Shown piece after piece: positions 10,113-22,400 of a stretch of DNA of 64,000 bases (its first letter is position 1; each line of letters begins with the position of its first letter). Made by a program: the position numbers and the translations under genes. Below the pieces are notes generated by a model. That model did not search any database. It saw nothing but the letters and a program-made list of their open reading frames with translations, and had not been told where the DNA came from. The DNA lies in NCBI GenBank assembly GCA_947683625.1, contig CANTUR010000009.1, positions 2,617,501 to 2,681,500 of the forward strand, in the 5' to 3' direction. This stretch comes from Mallotus nudiflorus (lineage: Eukaryota; Streptophyta; Magnoliopsida; Malpighiales; Euphorbiaceae).

Positions 10113-10979
10113 TTACCATTATGCATTAACACATAACCTATACCGACTATAGAGGCATCACAATACACAGTGAATTTATCTTCTCTACTAGGTAAAGCCA
10201 AAATTGGAGTTGTGGTCAACTTCTCCTTCAGTAACTGAAAACTATTCTCATAAGCATCTGACCACACGAACTTCATATTCTTTTGAGTCAGACAAGTTAT
10301 AAGAGCTATAATTCTAGAGAAATCCTGCACAAATCTCCTATAATACCCAGCCAAACCCAGAAAACTTTAAATCTCAGTGATTGTTGTTGATCTGGGCCAC
10401 TAATACGTTACTTCAATCTTTTATGGATCAAACTGAATACCATCTTTAGATACCATGTGTCCAAGAAATGAAACACTCAAACTAGAAATCACACTTGAGA
10501 ATTTAGCATAAAGCTGATGTTCTCTTAGTGTCTGCAGTACTGTCCTAAGGTGATATACATGCTTTTCCATACTCTTTAAATACACCAGTATATCATCAAT
10601 GAAGACTACCATAAACAGTCAGAATACCTTGTTCATTAGATCCATAAAAGTAGTTGGTGCATTAGTCAATCCAAATGAGTCACCAGAAACTCGTAGTGGC
10701 CATATCTAGAGCAAAATGTTGATTTAGGAACATTAGCTTCATTGATCTACATCTGATGATAGCCCAACCTCAAGTCAATCTTAGAAAAGAACTATGCACC
10801 TTGAAGTTGATCAAACAAATCATCTATCCTTGAAAGAGGATAATTGTTCTTCACTGTTACCTTATTCAACTCTCTGTAATCAATACACAATCTCAATGTA
10901 CCAGATTCTTTTTCATAAATAGGATTGGTGCATCCCAAAGAGAAACACTAAGTCTACTGAAACCCTTGTCTAATAAATC
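10113..10979 (-). pseudogene. Complex A, internal 1: reverse transcriptase and start of RNase H
   Basis: Minus frames give LAGYYRRF-type MAGYYRRFVQDFSRI (RT connection), FVWSDAYENSFQLLKEKL, then the start of RNase H FTVYCDAS (10061-10354). VVFIDDILVY at 10421-10612 is the RT active-site block (usually YxDD; Ty3-type F(V/I)DD). The RNase H remainder was lost in the deletion that joins it to integrase, giving a short fused frame (10061-10119). Multiple frameshifts between 10613 and 10979. Confidence 0.85.
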
Positions 10980-11460
10980 TTACAACTGCTTCTTTAATTC
11001 CTTCAACTCTGTAGGAGCCATTATGTAAGGCGACATCAAAATAGGAGCTGTGCTTGGAACCATATCTATACAGAATTCGATCTCTTTGTGAGGTGGTAAA
11101 CTTAGCAACTCATTAGGAAAGACATTTAGAAACTGACATGCTACTAGAACATTTGAGATAGAACATTTGAGATAGATGTCTTCTCCACTATAGTATCCCT
11201 GACAACCTTTTCTCAGCATCTTCCTAGTTGTAATAGCGAAGATAGGATTCTAAGGTGTAGAACTCATGTCACCCACAAACTTAAACTTTTCTTCATCCAA
11301 AATTCTGAAAATCACCTCTTTACTCTGACAATCTATAATGTCATAATGTTGAGACAACCCATCCATTACAAGGATCATAACAAAATCCATTCTTAAAATC
11401 ACGTAATGTCAATTACACCTAAAAGGAATAAATTTGCAAATAACTCTCTAAATTTTAGTC
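10980..11460 (-). pseudogene. Complex A, internal 1: protease-RT linker and protease remnant
   Basis: The frame at 10980-11219 reads VFPNELLSLPPHKEIEFCID and YIMAPTELKELKKQL, the well-conserved stretch between protease and RT in these elements. A 13-base partial duplication is visible at 11151-11170 (GAACATTTGAGATA repeated). The protease itself (11220-11460) is only recognisable by comparison with 22708-23028. Confidence 0.65.
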
Positions 11461-12600
11461 CTCAGCTCAGATGCTAATATATACTGAACTTAATCTTGTA
11501 ATATACAGTTCTACCAGTCTTCTCTTATAAATTATCACGTCTACTGCATGATGCGATAGATTGAAGAGTTCATGAGTATTCTTCTCAACTAACCGCTCTT
11601 CTTTTGCTCTATGCAATAGCCATAACGTGTAATTATCCCTCCATGAAAATGGATAGAAGTATCTTAGAAATCACTCTTTAAACTCCAATCATGTCACAAT
11701 AGTCACATAAAGCTAATTTGATGATATGTACCAATCTTATACTATAGTCAAAACTGATAATTTCACCATTAAATAGTATAAAAATGTTGCATCTGCATTA
11801 AAAATCTTTTGATTCCTTCATGCTTGGTTAAGCGTTATCAAGCCTTCATTAATCCAGGCTATCCCAGCCAATAATGCTGCAAGTTTGAATTTAAAGGCTA
11901 CTTGTACCTCTTACAATAACTACTATGGCCTTTGAGTTACAGTTGCCTCTGACCTACCTTATACTAGATAGGTGTAGTATGGGCTGAAACTAGAATCACA
12001 ACTTCAACTGAAAGGATTGCTTAAGAATATATTAGTTCTGTGGTAAAAGTAATTTATGTTCACCTCACTTGAAAATATGTGGAAATAAATGAGATTCAAA
12101 ACATGGAATATACGTGGAACTGACGCATCTTGAGCTATCTGCCGAAACATGGTTGCATCTACTATACGGCTGGGGGTATCACACTGCACTTTGCGAAAAT
12201 CCTGGTGCATAGCTACCATCATTGAAACCCTGAGCCATAGGCTCCTCATTCTGTTAGTCCTGCTGTCTACGATGACTATCGGGCCCTCTATATTCACCTC
12301 TACCCTTGCCTAGTTGGCTGCATAAGGGGTAGAACCTCATCATTAAAAAACTCTCTATCATCAGTCTCATTGATCGATGGAGCGACTCATGATCGCCATA
12401 ATTATAAAATAACAAAAGCAAAACTTACAATTAAGACAAAAATAAACAATAAACAAATGACAAATAATCACCCTAATGGTTACACGAAATTTCAAAAAGT
12501 AATGAAGAATTTTCCAAGACATAATTTAACCTAATTTACTGTAGTAGTTTCAAACAAAATACGACTCTGATAACCTCAGTCCACAACACTAATAACCTAA
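11461..12600 (-). pseudogene. Complex A, internal 1: gag remnant
   Basis: Decayed gag, aligned by position and by short matches with internal 2 (for example ATCACAACTTCAACT near 11995 against ATCACAACTTTAACT near 45803). No frame longer than 97 codons. Gag packages the element RNA. The zinc-knuckle part cannot be read. Confidence 0.6.
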
Positions 12601-12612
12601 GCTATGATACCA
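12601..12612 (-). promoter_or_regulatory. Primer-binding site, initiator tRNA-Met type (complex A, internal 1)
   Basis: Minus strand TGGTATCATAGC, one mismatch from TGGTATCAGAGC, four bases from LTR L2. It primes minus-strand cDNA synthesis. Confidence 0.75.
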
Positions 12613-12616
12613 ACTT

Positions 12617-13271
12617 TGTCATGACTAGAACCTAAAGGGCACGTGACTGGCACTACGGAATGAGAATATATAAAGTAATCAAAACCTATAGCAAGCCTTA
12701 GAATAAAAAAACATGCAAACATAGCACAAAAATACATCAGAATTAAAACTTTAATTAATATAAAATGAATCCTTATATCATAATAAAATAAAATATGTTC
12801 ATACAATATTCAAATATAGGAACACAGTCTAATACAATATAGATACTAAAACAAGGAGCACTACTATTATAGCATTTACTAAAATACAAGAACAACAATG
12901 GTTCAATATTTATATAAGTCGGTGGGAGAGGAAAGAGTCTGACAAATAAGTGTAATAGGCAGGTCTGAAGTAGAAGATCTATAAAAAAATATTGAAGGGG
13001 GTCAGACATCATTGAGTAAGTTAATAAAAAATGTATATAGCATAAAAATATCCTTTAAAATATAATTTATGAAAAATATAAAATTTATAATTTATAACTT
13101 AAAACATTTGATTTATTGAAATCCTCTTTTACCGAAATAAATCATTTGAAATCATAAAATACTGTATGAATAAAATAAACTTTCTTAAATCATTTTTTAT
13201 AAGAAAAGTAAGTAGAACCCTAGTCCACAATTCTAATAGCCTTTCGGCTCTTTTATAATTTGAAGACTACC
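12617..13271 (-). repeat. Complex A LTR L2, part 1 of 3
   Basis: Starts TGTCATGACTAG. Follows L1 and L3 up to GAAGACTACC, where element B sits. The last five bases, CTACC (13267-13271), are the target duplication; the second copy is 32626-32630. L2 resumes at 32631. Confidence 0.85.
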
Positions 13272-14085
13272 TATCACGACCCAAACCGAGAGTCATGACC
13301 GGCGCTAAGGTATGGAAATTCTTTCAAATTTGGAACTCATAACAAGTCTTAAAAAAATAAAATACACGTAATAAATAAATAAAAATACGCTAGAATTAAA
13401 ACTTAAATCGATATAAAAATAAATACTTAAATGTCATATCATAATGATAATATTCATACAATATTTTGATATTAAAATATCAAAATCCAAAAAAACACGC
13501 TACTGATACAATAATATTACTACTGCATTCTCTAGAATATAATAAGAGTTTAGATAATAAATTTACATAATCTAGCCAGGGCTAAAGAAGACTGGGGAAG
13601 AGGTCTGCCACTGAGGTTTGAAGAAGAATCTCCTGAAAAATATTAAAGGGAATCAGACCTCACTGAGTGAATTACTATAATATATATACATGCAACCTAA
13701 AGTCATATACAGTTAAGCATCATTATAATAATATACATATACAAGCATTTCAAATAGATGCTAAAATCCACTTTATATATATATATGCAGAAAACATTTA
13801 TTTAAGTGAAGGATCAAATAGAACCTTAACATATTCGTAACCTCAAATAAAATATCTCACTAGCCGTACAGGCTCACGTAATTCCAAATAAATTATTTTA
13901 TTCCATTTTGGATAGTAGACTGGCCTCTAAACACTAATTCAACCGAGCTCCTACAGTCTTACTGTTAGTGTGATTGGCCTAAAGACATTAGGTTAACTGA
14001 GCTCCCACAATTACACTACTCAATCACTAAAATTCTCAATAATCAATTAATCAAATTTCACCTTAAATGATTTTATAAACTCAAC
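13272..14085 (-). repeat. Element B left (3') LTR, truncated
   Basis: 814 bp matching the start of the right LTR (29466 onward) as far as TTTATAAACTCAAC. The rest of the LTR is missing. The joint to internal sequence is at 14085/14086. Confidence 0.8.
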
Positions 14086-14535
14086 CCTTTAGAAGTTCTA
14101 ACCATCTCCTTAGCCTCAAGTTTAGATCTCTATGCTGGAAAATGTATTGAAGGCTTTTATGATCTGTGAAGATCTCACAAGTCACCCCCTATAGATAATG
14201 TCTCCAAATCTTGAGAGTAAAGATCACTGCAACCATCTCTAAGTTAGGGGTAGGATAATTCTATTCATGTTTCTTCAACTGCCTCGAAGGATAAGCTATC
14301 ACCCTACCCTTCTACATCAACATATAACCTAGGCCGACTTTGGAGGCATCACAATACACAATGAACTTATCTTCTCTATAAGGCAAAGTCAAAACTGAAG
14401 TTATGGTCAACTTCTCCTTCAGCAACTGGAAACTGTTCTCATAAGCATCTGACTACACAAACTTTACATTCTTTTGAGTTAGGTGAGTTATAGGAGCTGC
14501 AATTCTAGAAAAATCATGCACAAACCTCCTATAAT
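14086..14535 (-). pseudogene. Element B RNase H and RT connection fragment
   Basis: Aligns with 60650-61095 in element G and 21230-21700 in E. Minus frame 14453 onward includes FVHDFSRIAAPITHLTQKN. Cut on the left by the LTR joint and on the right by insertion of element E in the sequence CCTCCTATAAT; the gene continues at 27578. ATAAT (14531-14535) is the E target duplication. Confidence 0.8.
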
Positions 14536-15132
14536 TGTCATGACTCAAACCCAGGGGGCAGGTGACCATCATTATGGAATGGGAAATCTTAAAGCTATTG
14601 AAACCCGTAGTAAGCCTTAAAAGAAAAACGTGGAACATTTCACCTTTAAAACTTTACAACGCAATAATTAAATCATGAAGCATATTATCAAACTGATTTC
14701 TCTCAATTTAAATAAACCATACCATCATCATGCATAATATAGTAATAATCAGTTATACAAAATAATATCTCAGTGCATAAATCTCAAATACATAAAATCC
14801 AAATTAAAGTATGCAGTTATACAATTTCTTTATTATGGTACATGGATACTATTACAAATACAAACTATGTAAACCTATATAAAATAGTCGATGAGGAAGC
14901 TGGTCTAACAGAAGACTCCTAAACTCCTAAACAAAAAATAAGTTGAGGGGAGTTAGACCTCACTGAGTAAGCTAATAAAACAAATGAATGCGGGTTGAAA
15001 ATCTCCTTTAAAATAGGTTTTTATGAAAATATAATATATTTATGATTTTATTCAAATCATTTGATATACATATAATAAATTCATTTTTCAAAAGGAGGAA
15101 TAAATTTTTAAATGCTTTTAAAACATTATAGT
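14536..15132 (-). repeat. Element E left (3') LTR, part 1
   Basis: Starts TGTCATGACTCAAACCC and matches 24569-25176. Interrupted after ATAGT (15128-15132), the target duplication of solo LTR D. Confidence 0.85.
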
Positions 15133-15981
15133 TATAGGCGGTGGGGTTTAGCGCACGCCCAAGTGTTTGGCGACCACGGCACTGTGTGGGCTCGAGGCCT
15201 ACTAAGAAATACGCTATAAGTCATGGGCCTATTCGGAGATAGAGTTGCCACTCGGATAAAAGCCGGGACACACTGTATAACAACTGGATCCCACGGAGGT
15301 TCCCAGAAGCCGTCATCATAGATCGGGTTCAGAAACTGGGTATGAGCGTTTGAATGCTCACCCAACCTTGCGGTTGGCCTCCGTTTGTGTTTTGCGTTTT
15401 ATTACCATTTAATTATTTAATTATTTCCTCATTTACCACACGTAATGAGATTGCCTTCGGATAATTGCCATATTTTATAATTAAGTCTGAGTTTGCACAT
15501 TAGTCCAATTTCACGCCTTTAAATCCCAACAAAAAAAAAGCAGTAAATAAAATAAATAATAATTTACAACCACACATTCAAAATTAAAAGGGATTAAGGA
15601 TTAAAATGCTTTTTAGGCTAAATAAAAGAATAATATACAAAAAATAAACCAATAAAATAACATAAAAGCAGCAACATAAAATGGATAACTAATAAAGGTG
15701 ACTACTCGATGACATAAATCAATCAAGTAATTCCTGCAAATAACACACGGTTAGCCCTTCCTTTCATACAAAATGAAGTCACATGTAATGATACTCACAA
15801 GGAGACTCTATATATATAAAAAAGAGGGTTTTCACATTACGGACTAAAGAAACCATCAAATAGTCAAGATAATCACCATCATGCAATCATACAGACATAT
15901 TTAAGGTCAAAAGGGGACATATTAAAGCAAACGTCATAACAAATAAATAAAAAAAATGTAGCACGAAGCGGGTTAACCTTG

Positions 15982-16190
15982 TCAATGAGGCGATCGCCTC
16001 ATTGATGAGGCGATGCCTCATCAACAGGGGAACCTACCTCATTGCCAAGAGAACGTGAGACACATACACAAAAGGGGGCCTCTTGGAGGCCTGTCAATGG
16101 GGTGATCGCCTCATTAAAGAGGTGATTATCGCCTCATTGAGATGAGGCGATGCCTCTGTGAAGAGGTGACAGAGGCGTCACCTAATCACC
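15982..16190. repeat. Palindrome cluster in solo LTR D, left group
   Basis: Perfect 24-bp palindrome at 15982-16005 centred on GGCGATCGCC. Overlapping it, a 10-bp stem with a GAT loop at 16002-16024 (TTGATGAGGC / GCCTCATCAA). More GAGGCGAT/ATCGCCTC variants follow to 16190. Confidence 0.85.
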
Positions 16191-16856
16191 AGGCCGGTTC
16201 TGACTCCCAAGATGTACAGACTTCTACTCTAAGTAACCGAAACATGCATATACACACTCTACACTCATCATACTATGACTACATGCAAAAGTATTCAAAT
16301 ATCCATTAATAAAATGAGATATCAAGCATGACACACTAGAGATAAACCTAAAATGTACTAATGGCTCAGTTACACATAAGCAAGAACACACAAAATGATG
16401 AACATGTCAAGTTTAAGTGCAGATTTTATACCAAAATGAGAGGCCCTCAGAGCTGTTTTGATTGAGATCCTTGCTAGGATGTGGTATCTACCTTTGACAT
16501 AAGTTTCTTCCTTCTTCTCTTATGGAGAAAGTGGACTTCTTTGCTTCAACCTTACTCCCCTTTCTTGAGGACGTTTCTCCCTTTTTTTTCTTTCCCTCTG
16601 TCTTTTTTTCTTTTTTAGAGCTCCCCCCCTCTTTTTTCACTAACCTCCTTTTCTCTCTTTTTTTTCTTTTTTATTCCTTAGCTTTCCTATGCCCCTAAGC
16701 CTTTTAGCCTATCATGAGCTCTCATAGCCTTTTTTCTTTCCCCAAAAATCTTTTCCTCATGTAAGAAAGAGGTATGGAGAGTGGGGCCTGCACTACTCAG
16801 CCGTCATGATTGCAACTGCATTAAATGCAGCTGCAAGTGGGCTGCCATAGGGGTGG

Positions 16857-16909
16857 CGCCTCATCGATGAGGCGATCACCTCATTGGCAGCTGCCAAAGA
16901 GGTGATCGC
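16857..16909. repeat. Palindrome cluster in solo LTR D, right group
   Basis: Perfect 18-bp palindrome CGCCTCATCGATGAGGCG at 16857-16874, overlapped by a 38-bp palindrome at 16872-16909 with one mismatched pair, centred on TTGGCAGCTGCCAA. Confidence 0.85.
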
Positions 16910-17150
16910 ATCATTACACTAAGGTGATGCCCCTTTGGCCCTGGCTTGCGCTGGGCCAGGTGGGCTTAGTCCAAATCTTGATAGTTGGGCTCGGTTTTGG
17001 GTTTTCAAGTCCACTTTCCATTTAGAGATTCAAGCTTCATCCTCATGTCCAAGTTCACATTCTCATCATTGGGCTTGACAATGGGCCAATCAAACTGAGC
17101 AATAATTCGTCCCCTAACACGGGCCGACCGAATCGGGTGTCTACAATAGT

Positions 17151-19145
17151 ATAAAAAAAACTAGGTAGAACCCTAGTCCTCAATTCCAATAGCCATTCGG
17201 CTCACTTATATCCAAGATTGCCCGATCTTGAGAGCAAAGCATCACCAGGATGTACAGTCACAGTCACATCATTTAATCCAATATCATTGGTGGTGTCCGA
17301 GAGTAAAGAATCACTAGACCATCAACCCTAGTGATTTAATAAATATAATCTAACTTTACTGGCAATGTCTGAGAGCAAAGCATCACCAGACCTTTGGCCC
17401 TAGTATAAATCAATCCAACAAAATATCATATTACTGGCGGTTTTTAAGAGCAAAGCATCACTAGACCTTCAGCCCCAGTAATATAATCAATGTAACTTAA
17501 TATTTTACCGGTGCGCACATGGTCCTAATGAAACCCATCAGGTAGCCCGTTCTACTGTAATTTATTTAAAATAAATAAAGATAAATAAAATAAGAAAAAT
17601 TACAATAAAAAAAATAAACCAACTATAAATTAAGGCATGAAATACCATTTGAAGAATATTGACTTGAATCTCATAAAATTAAATTCATCAGAAATTTATG
17701 TATTAAATTTGAAAACCCGACATGCAAATCGAATATTAACTTACAAGATGGATGTGCTCTTCTGCTATGTCATGTTTGACCTCGATTAGTAGACTCGATC
17801 GGAGGGGTAGCTAAAAGACAGAAAATAAAATGACTATCAAAAACTAAAAACCCTAACTTCTAGAATTTCTAGGGAAGACTCGACTCGAATCCAGAATTCA
17901 AAACTTATAATTGACCCAATGTCATATTTTACGAGAAATCTACTGAAAATTTAGCAAAGTTTCCTTTGTAAAATGGACATCCCTCTACTGAAGTAAAGTC
18001 AATCCTATAAGCAAATACACTTCTAAACTTCACAATAGTTCAACACCTCAGGTTAGGACCCCGACCTACATAATTCCTAACCAAGGTTCACAATATGCGA
18101 TAAAAATAAATATTAAATAATAATATTTTAAAAGCACTAAAAATCCATCAAATTAGTAATAAATCACAATATAATTTATTTAAATATCAAAACACTAAAT
18201 ATAAATATTTTTCACAATGGTTAATAAAAATCTCAAATAATTTATATAATTTTTAAAAATTCAATTTTTTTAAATATTCAACATAGATAGTCAAATTCAC
18301 ATTTAAATATTCAAATAGTTTCAATATATTATAAAATTAGTTAAAAACTCATTTAATAAAAAAATAGTAAATAATTTAAAAAAATATTATTTTAATACCC
18401 TATAAAATTCTAAAACCATTTAAAACATTTTATTTAACTATATTTCAACAAAACTACACAATTAACCCACAATTCCAAACATCACATAATACTAATAATT
18501 CCTCAAAAATTATATAAAATTGCTAAAAATTATTTTATTAACACTAACTAACTCAAATTTTCACCCAAAATAATTAATTAACGTAATTAACAAAAATTCA
18601 GTTTATATTATTAAAATATTCAAAAATACCCATAAATCAAATTAATTCAAAAAATACAAAAAAATTATTTTTGAGAAGCTTGAGCTATATCTAACAATAA
18701 TCTAAAAGCAAAAATCCATGGATCACACCCAAAAATTAAATAAAATATAAAACGCTAATTAGTCATAAACAAAAACTTGATCAAAACTCAAAACCAAAGG
18801 AGAATGAGATTTAAAGGAGGTTAGAAATGAACTAACCGTAGCTCAAGGAGTCCCGCAAGCCTAGGAGCCCGAGCTGAGTCCACTGGAGTCAACGTCGGTG
18901 AAGGAAGCTTCTTCTCAGCTACTACTGCTTCACGCGAGTTCCGACGGCTTCAGGCAAGTCAACAACGTCGATCGACGTCTAGAGGAAGGAGGAAGATACT
19001 GGTGGTGAGTGGTGGTTGTTTGGTGGCAGAGTGAGGTGGTGCTGGTAACGCAAAAGTAGGGGAAAGAAAAAAATGGCATGGGAAGAAGAAAAAGAAAGAA
19101 GAAAGGAAGGGAGAGTAGGGGTTGACTGGGTTTTGCATGCTTTTT

Positions 19146-19215
<70 letters not shown>

Positions 19216-19343
19216 CTACCTAACACATCGCAATAATAAAATAACCCTAGTTTAAAATAATTATATATAACAATAGAAATAATAATAATAATGCTATTTA
19301 AAAATAATGACAATTAAAATAAAATAATGTACATGCATGCTAA

Positions 19344-19384
<41 letters not shown>

Positions 19385-19566
19385 CTTTAATATTTTTGAA
19401 TATAACAGCTCCCAAATAAATTACTTTATGTAAATAAAACTTTTTGAAAATAAGATAATTTGAAAAATATACACAATTAATTATAATATATAAATGAAAA
19501 TAAAAATTTTATTAATACTGCATATTCCAAAATATATTTATATTATTTAAAATATCGATCATGACA
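17151..19566 (-). repeat. Element E left (3') LTR, part 2
   Basis: Resumes after solo LTR D and ends ATCGATCATGACA. Contains GAGAGCAAAGCATCACC-type tandem units (17220-17480), the conserved LTR block (about 17915-18100), a long TA tract and an AAT tract. The open frames around 18930-19313 come from these simple repeats. Confidence 0.85.
19149..19212. repeat. (TA)n microsatellite in E left LTR
   Basis: About 32 uninterrupted TA units. An AAT tract follows at about 19343-19381. Confidence 0.95.
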
Positions 19567-19567
19567 A

Positions 19568-19579
19568 TCTTCCCTCTTT
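19568..19579 (-). promoter_or_regulatory. Polypurine tract of element E
   Basis: Minus strand AAAGAGGGAAGA directly inside the left LTR. It is the plus-strand cDNA primer and fixes the element direction. Confidence 0.75.
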
Positions 19580-19626
19580 ATAAGAATTCGTCCTTAAATT
19601 CAAAGAAAAGCAAGAAAATACAAAGT

Positions 19627-20040
19627 TTATTTATGAAAAAGATAGGAATAAGCGGCTTGCATCTTGGATTTTGTCTCCCATGTACAGTCTTCTACTATGT
19701 GGTTACTCCATAGTACCTTTACCATCAGAAGTCCCCTGGAGTGAGGTTGATGAACTTGGCAATCCACAATCATCACTGGATACTCCTCGTAAGATAAATC
19801 TTCGTTGAGCTCCACTGCTTGAGGCTGAAGTACATGAGAAGGATCATGAATATATTTTCTCAGCATAGACACATGGAACACTGGGTGGATTCGAGATAAC
19901 TCAGGTGGTAACACCAGTTTATAGGCTACTTCTCTAACTCGTGACCATATCTCGAAAGGTCCAATGTATCTAGGAGCCAACTTACCCTTTTTACTGAACC
20001 TCATGAATCCTTTCATTGTAGATACCTTCAGAAACACCAT
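19627..20040 (-). pseudogene. Element E integrase C-terminus with chromodomain-type tail
   Basis: 137-codon open minus frame, the best preserved pol piece here. It reads MKGFMRFSKKGKLAPRYIGPF (integrase C-terminal barrel), LPPELSRIHPVFHVSMLRKY, then VLQPQAVELNEDLSYEEYPV and VKVLWSNHIVEDCTWETKSK, the chromodomain-like end that directs integration toward heterochromatin in chromoviruses. This spacing is typical of the Tekay/Del lineage. Upstream pol is broken, so no full protein is made. Confidence 0.88.
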
Positions 20041-20870
20041 ATCTCCAACTAGAAAGGAAACATCTTTCCTTCTAGGATCAATATAGCTCTTCTACCTGCT
20101 AAAAGCTGTCCTCAACCTCTGCTGAATGATAAGGACTTTCTCAGAAGTAATCTGTACCAACTCTGGACCTGTCAGCTATGTCTCACCAATTTCCCAACAC
20201 AAAGGTGATATGCACTTCCTACTATACATCGCTTCATATAGAGCCATTTCAATACTTGTATGATAATTGTTGTTATATGCAAATTCAATCAGTGGCAAGT
20301 GGTTATCCCATTGACCTCCAAAATCCATCACACACATTTTGAGTATATCCTTTAAAGTTTGAATGGTCCTTTCTAACTGACCATCAGTTTAAGGATGGAA
20401 TGTTGTGCTGAAGTCTAACCTTGTACCCAAAGCTTTTATGTAACTCTTGCTAGAAAACTAATATAAAAGTGGCTCCTCTGTCAAATATTATACTCACTGG
20501 AACTCCATAAAGATAAACAATTCTTCTAACATACAACTATGCCAACCTGTCAGTGGAGTATGTCTTCTTTATCAACGAAAAGTAAGCTGACTTAGTTAAC
20601 TTGTCAACTATCACCCAAATTGCATTAAATCCACCTGTCGTCTGAGGCAAACCAGTCATAAAATCCATGGCAATCATATTCCACTTCCACTTTAGGACAT
20701 GCATGGGTTGTAACAATCATGAGAGCTTCTGATGTGTTAGCTTCACCTGCTAACATGTGAGACACTTGGATACAAATTCTACAACATCTTTCTTCATTCC
20801 ATTCCATCAGTATGTATCCTTTAAATTATGATACATCTTAGTGGAATCTAGATGAATACTGTAAGCAAAA
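20041..20870 (-). pseudogene. Element E integrase: core and zinc-binding N-terminus, broken
   Basis: Order on minus: zinc-binding part near 20720-20870 (IHLDSTKMYHNLK, then WNGMKKDVVEFVSKCLTC with the two Cys kept but stops on either side), then the core (about 20280-20640), then RRKDVSFLVGD-like sequence around 20045-20080. Several stops and shifts. The 60-codon frame at 20625-20807 is in the wrong frame. Confidence 0.75.
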
Positions 20871-21590
20871 AAATGTGCCTCTTCTGAGATATCTTTCCTC
20901 ATATCATCAACGTTTAGCACACAACCGAGTACCTAAGCATAGAACACCTTCAGTATCAATCAAAACTCTCTGGATTTACCCTATTGTACCTTAAACATGA
21001 TTCTCTGTAGTTATGGGTCCTTTCTTTGAACTGCTTTAACTCTATCAAAGTACACTGATCGTACCTTGAACTGAGCTAAAAGATATTTCTTAGTCACTTT
21101 CAACCGCAAACCCTGATCAATAAGCTTATTCAACTCTTGAATAATTGGCCTCCTTTTAGTACTAATATGGGCAACGCTGCCTATTGATTTTCTGCTCAAT
21201 GCATCTACTACTACGTTTGCCTTGCTTGGATGGTAAAGAATCAAACAATCATAGTCCTTCAAAAGTTTCATCCATCTTCTCTGCCTTGGGTTCAAATCCC
21301 TCTGCTCTACTTCAAGCTCTTGTGGTTGGTGTATATTTCACAAGTGACATTGTACAGGTAATGCCTCCAAATCTTTAGTGTAAATACAACTATTGCCATC
21401 TCCAGATCATGAGTAGGATAATTCTGCTTATGTTTCTTCAACTGCCTTAAAGCTTAAGCAACTACTCTACCATTCTGCATTAGCACATAATCCAATCCTA
21501 CTTAAGAAGCATCACAATACACTGTGTATCGACCACTATCAGAAGGCAATGTCAGAACTGAAGCAGAAGTCAATAAATCCTTAAGCAACT
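20871..21590 (-). pseudogene. Element E RNase H
   Basis: Minus frame 21011-21295 reads NPRQRRWMKLLKDYDCLILY and HPSKANVVVDALSRKS, the end of Ty3-type RNase H. It degrades RNA in the hybrid during cDNA synthesis. The catalytic start (21480-21560) is present but frame-shifted. Confidence 0.82.
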
Positions 21591-22400
21591 AAAAATGCTC
21601 CTCACATTTATTAGTCCACATGAACTTAACATTCTTTTGGGTCAGTTTAGTCAAAGGTGTGGCAATTTTAGAGAAATCCTTCACAAATCTCCTGTAATAG
21701 CCCGCTAAACCCAAAAAACTTCTCATTTCTGTAACTGTTTTGGGTCTTAGCCAGTCAATGATTGCCTCTATCTTCCTGGGATCTACTTGAATGCCATCTT
21801 TGGATACCATATGGCCTAAGAATACCACTTAGTCTAATCAAAATTCACATTTTGAACACTTGGCATATAGTTAGTGCTCTCTTAAAGTCTGCAGCACCAA
21901 TCTTAAATGCATCGCATGCTCTGCCTTATTCTTGGAATAGACTAAAATGTCATCAACAAACACAATCATAAATCATTCTAAGAATGGCCGAAACACCCTA
22001 TTCATCAAGTCCATAAAGGCTATTGGGGTATTAGTCAACCTAAAGGACATCACTAGGAATTCATTGTGGCTATCCCTAGTCCAAAATTTTGACTTGGGTA
22101 CATCCTCACTTCTAATCCTCAGCTGATAATACCCAGATCTTAAGTCAATCATGGAGAAATACTGAGCTCCTTGCAACTAATTAAACAAATCATCAATCTT
22201 GGGGAATGGATACTTGTTTTTGATGGTATCCTTATTCAATTGTCTATAGTCAATATAGAGTCAAAGACTACCATCCTTCTTATTCATAAAAAGAACTAGA
22301 GCACCCCAAGGAGATGTGCTAGGTTGAATAAACCCCTTATCTAATAATTCCTATAATTGCTCTTTCAGCTCTACAGGTGCCATCCTATAAGGTGGCATAG
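21591..22400 (-). pseudogene. Element E reverse transcriptase
   Basis: Three minus frames cover it: 21973-22176 with YFSMIDLRSGYYQLRI (first catalytic Asp region); the FVDDILV active-site block at about 21944-21966; and 21589-21828 with FLGHMVSKDGIQVDP and FLGLAGYYRRFVKDFSKI. Frameshifts separate the pieces. The linker to protease (MAPVELKEQL-like) lies near 22350-22400. Confidence 0.88.

Larger units (their letters stand above)
15133..17145. mobile_element. Solo LTR D (lineage related to C and H), palindrome-rich
   Basis: 2013 bp from TATAGGCGGTGG (decayed TGTAGGC) to GGGTGTCTACA, flanked by ATAGT at 15128-15132 and 17146-17150. The empty-site sequence is seen uninterrupted at about 25180 in the other E LTR. 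Its first 60 bp align with LTR C (GGGTTTA(G/A)CGC, GCGACCACGGCACTG against GCAACCACGATACTG). No internal region or second LTR, so it is the product of LTR-LTR recombination. It is more GC-rich than its surroundings and holds several near-perfect palindromes. Confidence 0.85.

Noticed and set aside
18930..19313. Tyr-Ile repeat ORFs
   Set aside because: Translation of a TA microsatellite and GA-rich tract in an LTR.
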